A stretch of DNA of 64,000 bases from NCBI RefSeq assembly GCF_002994045.1, contig NZ_MQUC01000003.1, forward strand, positions 2,084,501-2,148,500. Reading direction: 5' to 3'. A model generated the notes under the pieces. It made no database searches, was not told the DNA's origin, and saw only the letters and a list, made by a program, of their open reading frames with translations. Within the stretch, counting starts at the first letter, position 1. Every line of letters starts with the position of its first letter. The DNA is from Nonlabens agnitus (GTDB lineage: Bacteria; Bacteroidota; Bacteroidia; Flavobacteriales; Flavobacteriaceae). Both the position numbers and the translations under genes were made by a program. Shown here in pieces: positions 62,099 to 64,000 of this stretch.

Positions 62099-63562
62099 TT
62101 AGATGGATTTCATAGCGGTCATGGAGTCGCGCAACTTTGCGCCTACGCTTTCAATAGGATGGTTTCTAATGGCTTTGTTTATGGCTATGAGTTTGTGATT
62201 GTCGATGCGTTCCGCTTTCGCGAAAGCGTTACCTATAAGAGCTTTATCCAGTCCATTGACATAATCAGACAATAAAGGTTTTGCAGCATGGTCAAACAAG
62301 TAGCAGCCATATTCTGCCGTGTCAGAAATGATGCGGTTCATCTCAAACAGCTTCTTTCTAGCTACCGTGTTTGCGATCAATGGCAACTCGTGCAAAGACT
62401 CATAGTAAGCGCTTTCCTCAACGATCCCAGAGGCAACCATCGTCTCAAACGCAAGTTCTACACCAGCTTTTATAAAGGCTACCATAGCAACACCGTTATC
62501 AAAATATTCCTGCTCCTTGATATCGCCCGTCGCTGTGGATTTCTCAAATGCGGTGTTTTCAGTTTCGGCGCGCCATTTCAAGAGGTTCTTATCATCATTT
62601 GCCCAGTCTTCCATCATGGTTTGTGAAAAATGACCCGACATGATATCGTCTTGATGCTTGACAAATAGAGGTCTCATGATGTCTTTCAATTCTTCAGAAA
62701 GCTCATAGGCCTTAATCTTTGAAACATTGTCCAGCCTATCCATCATGTTGGTAATACCACCATGTTTGAGTGCCTCTGTAATACGTTCCCAGCCGTACTG
62801 GATCAAGTTTGATGCATAGCCTTCTGGCGTTCCCTGTGCGACCATTTTATCGTACAATAAAATAGAGGCCGTTTGCAACACACCACATAAAATGGTTTGC
62901 TCGCCCATCAGGTCGCTCTTCACCTCTGCCACAAAAGAAGATTCCAATACACCAGCTTTATGACCACCAGTGGCGATCGCGTAAGCTTTGGCTTGATCCC
63001 AACCTTTGTTTTCTGGATCATTTTCTGGATGTACGGCAATCAAGGTAGGAACCCCAAAACCTCTCTTATATTCTTCTCTAACCTCAGATCCTGGACATTT
63101 AGGTGCTACCATGATCACGGTAATATCTTCCCTGATTTTTTGGCCTTCTTCCACGATGTTGAAACCGTGCGAGTAGGAAAGCGTGGCACCATTTTTCATG
63201 TGCGGCATTACCGCTTTTACCACAGCACTGTGCTGCTTGTCTGGCGTTAGATTGAGTACGAGGTCTGATTGTGGTATCAGTTCTTCATAGGTCCCAACGG
63301 TAAAGCCGTTTTCTGTAGCGTTTTTATAGGATTGTCTTTGTTGTTCTATAGCTTCTTTTCTAAGTGCGTAAGAAATATCAAGACCAGAATCACGCATGTT
63401 CAAACCTTGATTCAATCCTTGAGCACCGCAACCTACGATGGTTATTTTTTTTCCTTTAAGGGCATCGACACCATTTTCAAATTCTGCCTGCTCCATGAAG
63501 CGGCATTTGGAGAGTTGTTCCAGTTTTTGCGAAAGCGATAAGGTGTTAAAGTAATTTGACAT
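62099..63562 (-). CDS. ilvC: Ketol-acid reductoisomerase, class II (long form)
   Basis: 487 aa, the long form as in E. coli (491 aa), with a duplicated knotted C-terminal domain. NADP-binding [21 protein letters not shown]; Mg-binding acidic residues in [15 protein letters not shown] and later [12 protein letters not shown]. It reduces and rearranges acetolactate/acetohydroxybutyrate for valine, leucine and isoleucine. A palindrome copy is read [12 protein letters not shown] at about residues 445-449, just before the conserved [18 protein letters not shown] end. Confidence 0.96.
   Translation of the reverse strand: MSNYFNTLSLSQKLEQLSKCRFMEQAEFENGVDALKGKKITIVGCGAQGLNQGLNMRDSGLDISYALRKEAIEQQRQSYKNATENGFTVGTYEELIPQSDLVLNLTPDKQHSAVVKAVMPHMKNGATLSYSHGFNIVEEGQKIREDITVIMVAPKCPGSEVREEYKRGFGVPTLIAVHPENDPENKGWDQAKAYAIATGGHKAGVLESSFVAEVKSDLMGEQTILCGVLQTASILLYDKMVAQGTPEGYASNLIQYGWERITEALKHGGITNMMDRLDNVSKIKAYELSEELKDIMRPLFVKHQDDIMSGHFSQTMMEDWANDDKNLLKWRAETENTAFEKSTATGDIKEQEYFDNGVAMVAFIKAGVELAFETMVASGIVEESAYYESLHELPLIANTVARKKLFEMNRIISDTAEYGCYLFDHAAKPLLSDYVNGLDKALIGNAFAKAERIDNHKLIAINKAIRNHPIESVGAKLRDSMTAMKSI
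62214..62227. repeat. Dispersed palindrome, copy 21 (in ilvC)
   Basis: Perfect core, 16-bp dyad; read AFAKA near the IlvC C-terminus. Confidence 0.97.
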
Positions 63563-63572
63563 TGTTTGGTTT

Positions 63573-64000
63573 TTATGAGTTTAATGCGGCTAGCATTTTA
63601 GTTATTTCCATGGCATCTTTAGTGACGGCAATGCGTCCAGAACGGTTGAATTGAAGAATGCCAAAAGCACTCAATTCTCGATATAATAGATCGACCTCGC
63701 TGCGCCTGCCAGATTTCTCCAACACAAAATATTCTTTATTCACCGTCACGATGCGTGCGTTGCTGTCCTTGATGATATTTTGTATTTGACGCTCTTCAAA
63801 AAGAAGGTCTGATTTGATTTTAAAAAGACAGGATTCCTGATAGATGGTCTCATCCTCAGTATGATAAAATGCCTTGATGACTTCTACCTGTTTCTCAATC
63901 TGGCCTATGATCTTTTTGATCTGGACCTCAGTCATCTTGACTAGAATCGTCCATCTAGAAACATCCTCAATCTCTGAAGCACTGGTATTTATACTTTCAA
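63573..64000 (-). CDS. ilvN: Acetolactate synthase small (regulatory) subunit, C-terminal part
   Basis: The frame stays open to the window edge: upstream of the internal ATG at 63935 it reads [21 protein letters not shown], the end of the ACT domain of IlvN/IlvH, so the gene starts beyond 64000 and the ATG is not the start. The remaining 120 residues ([51 protein letters not shown]) are the ALS_ss_C domain. It gives valine sensitivity to the catalytic subunit, presumably encoded just upstream. The ilvC start lies 10 bp downstream. Confidence 0.92.
   Translation of the reverse strand, partial: ESINTSASEIEDVSRWTILVKMTEVQIKKIIGQIEKQVEVIKAFYHTEDETIYQESCLFKIKSDLLFEERQIQNIIKDSNARIVTVNKEYFVLEKSGRRSEVDLLYRELSAFGILQFNRSGRIAVTKDAMEITKMLAALNS

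Noticed and set aside
581..62227. Dispersed palindrome as a set of transcription terminators
   Set aside because: Most copies are inside genes or in promoter regions and none has a T-tract; the leu operon has its own terminator next to a copy.
63524..63537. TTTTTGCGAAAGCG in the 5' end of ilvC
   Set aside because: The right half matches (GCGAAAGC) but the centre CGCG is lost; too weak to count.
1..64000. CRISPR arrays, tRNA and rRNA genes, prophage
   Set aside because: No regularly spaced direct repeats, no cloverleaf-like intergenic segments and no phage genes were found by reading.

Overview
The window looks like chromosomal DNA of a marine Flavobacteriaceae bacterium (phylum Bacteroidota). 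The evidence is a gliding-motility ABC ATPase (GldA), a secreted protease with a type IX secretion C-terminal tail, OMP_b-brl/CarboxypepD_reg-type barrels with a GLPGLI partner, a split methionine synthase, AT-rich leaders without Shine-Dalgarno sequences, and the Bacteroidota-type bifunctional DAHP synthase/chorismate mutase. A Nonlabens-like genus is only a guess. Almost everything is core metabolism. I see no rRNA, tRNA, CRISPR array, prophage or classical IS.

Layout. 1-308: 3' end of an RluB/RsuA-type pseudouridine synthase. 383-3752: polyamine genes (speA, speB, deoxyhypusine synthase-like). 3819-6965: a lipoprotein, a GNAT-nitrilase fusion and two small or unknown membrane/exported proteins. 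6977-10560 (minus): three glycosyltransferases. 10790-13561: outer-membrane barrel protein. 13606-17266: der, polyprenyl synthase, rlmN. 17323-19035: secreted serine protease. 19133-21829: queA, aroA, MazG-like. 21885-25535: second barrel protein with a GLPGLI protein and a small exported protein. 25633-27080: dtd, rsgA. 27171-31211: aromatic amino acid operon with its attenuator. 31357-34536: gldA, a PIN toxin-antitoxin pair, truA, DUF2911. 34554-36586: DUF2807-like lipoprotein and PagL-like deacylase. 36602-41935: SAM-I riboswitch, split metH, metF. 42132-47217: ferredoxin, ferredoxin reductase, cysN/cysD/cysH, DUF2061, Rrf2 regulator. 47380-48585: GAF histidine kinase. 48589-52248: SAM-I riboswitch, metY, metX, hom. 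54049-58502: leuACDB. 58599-64000: lipoprotein, gapN, ilvA, ilvC, ilvN (cut by the window edge).

The genes fit together as amino-acid and sulfur metabolism under several RNA and DNA switches. Two SAM-I riboswitches cover the methionine genes. An Rrf2 regulator sits beside the sulfate-assimilation operon, and a dyad shared by the cys and met upstream regions could be its operator. The pheA-aminotransferase-tyrA-DAHPS/CM operon is preceded by a 23-codon leader peptide with eight aromatic residues in ten codons, followed by mutually exclusive antiterminator and terminator helices.

Three things stand out. (1) A perfect 14-bp palindrome, GCTTTCGCGAAAGC, often extended to 20-26 bp, occurs 21 times, about once per 3 kb with unusually even spacing. 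Thirteen copies lie inside genes and are read in three different codon phases. (2) A 419-bp element with perfect 27-bp terminal inverted repeats, carrying an apparently intact DUF559/Vsr-like nuclease domain, sits in frame inside the cobalamin-dependent methionine synthase. (3) The aromatic leader-peptide attenuator.
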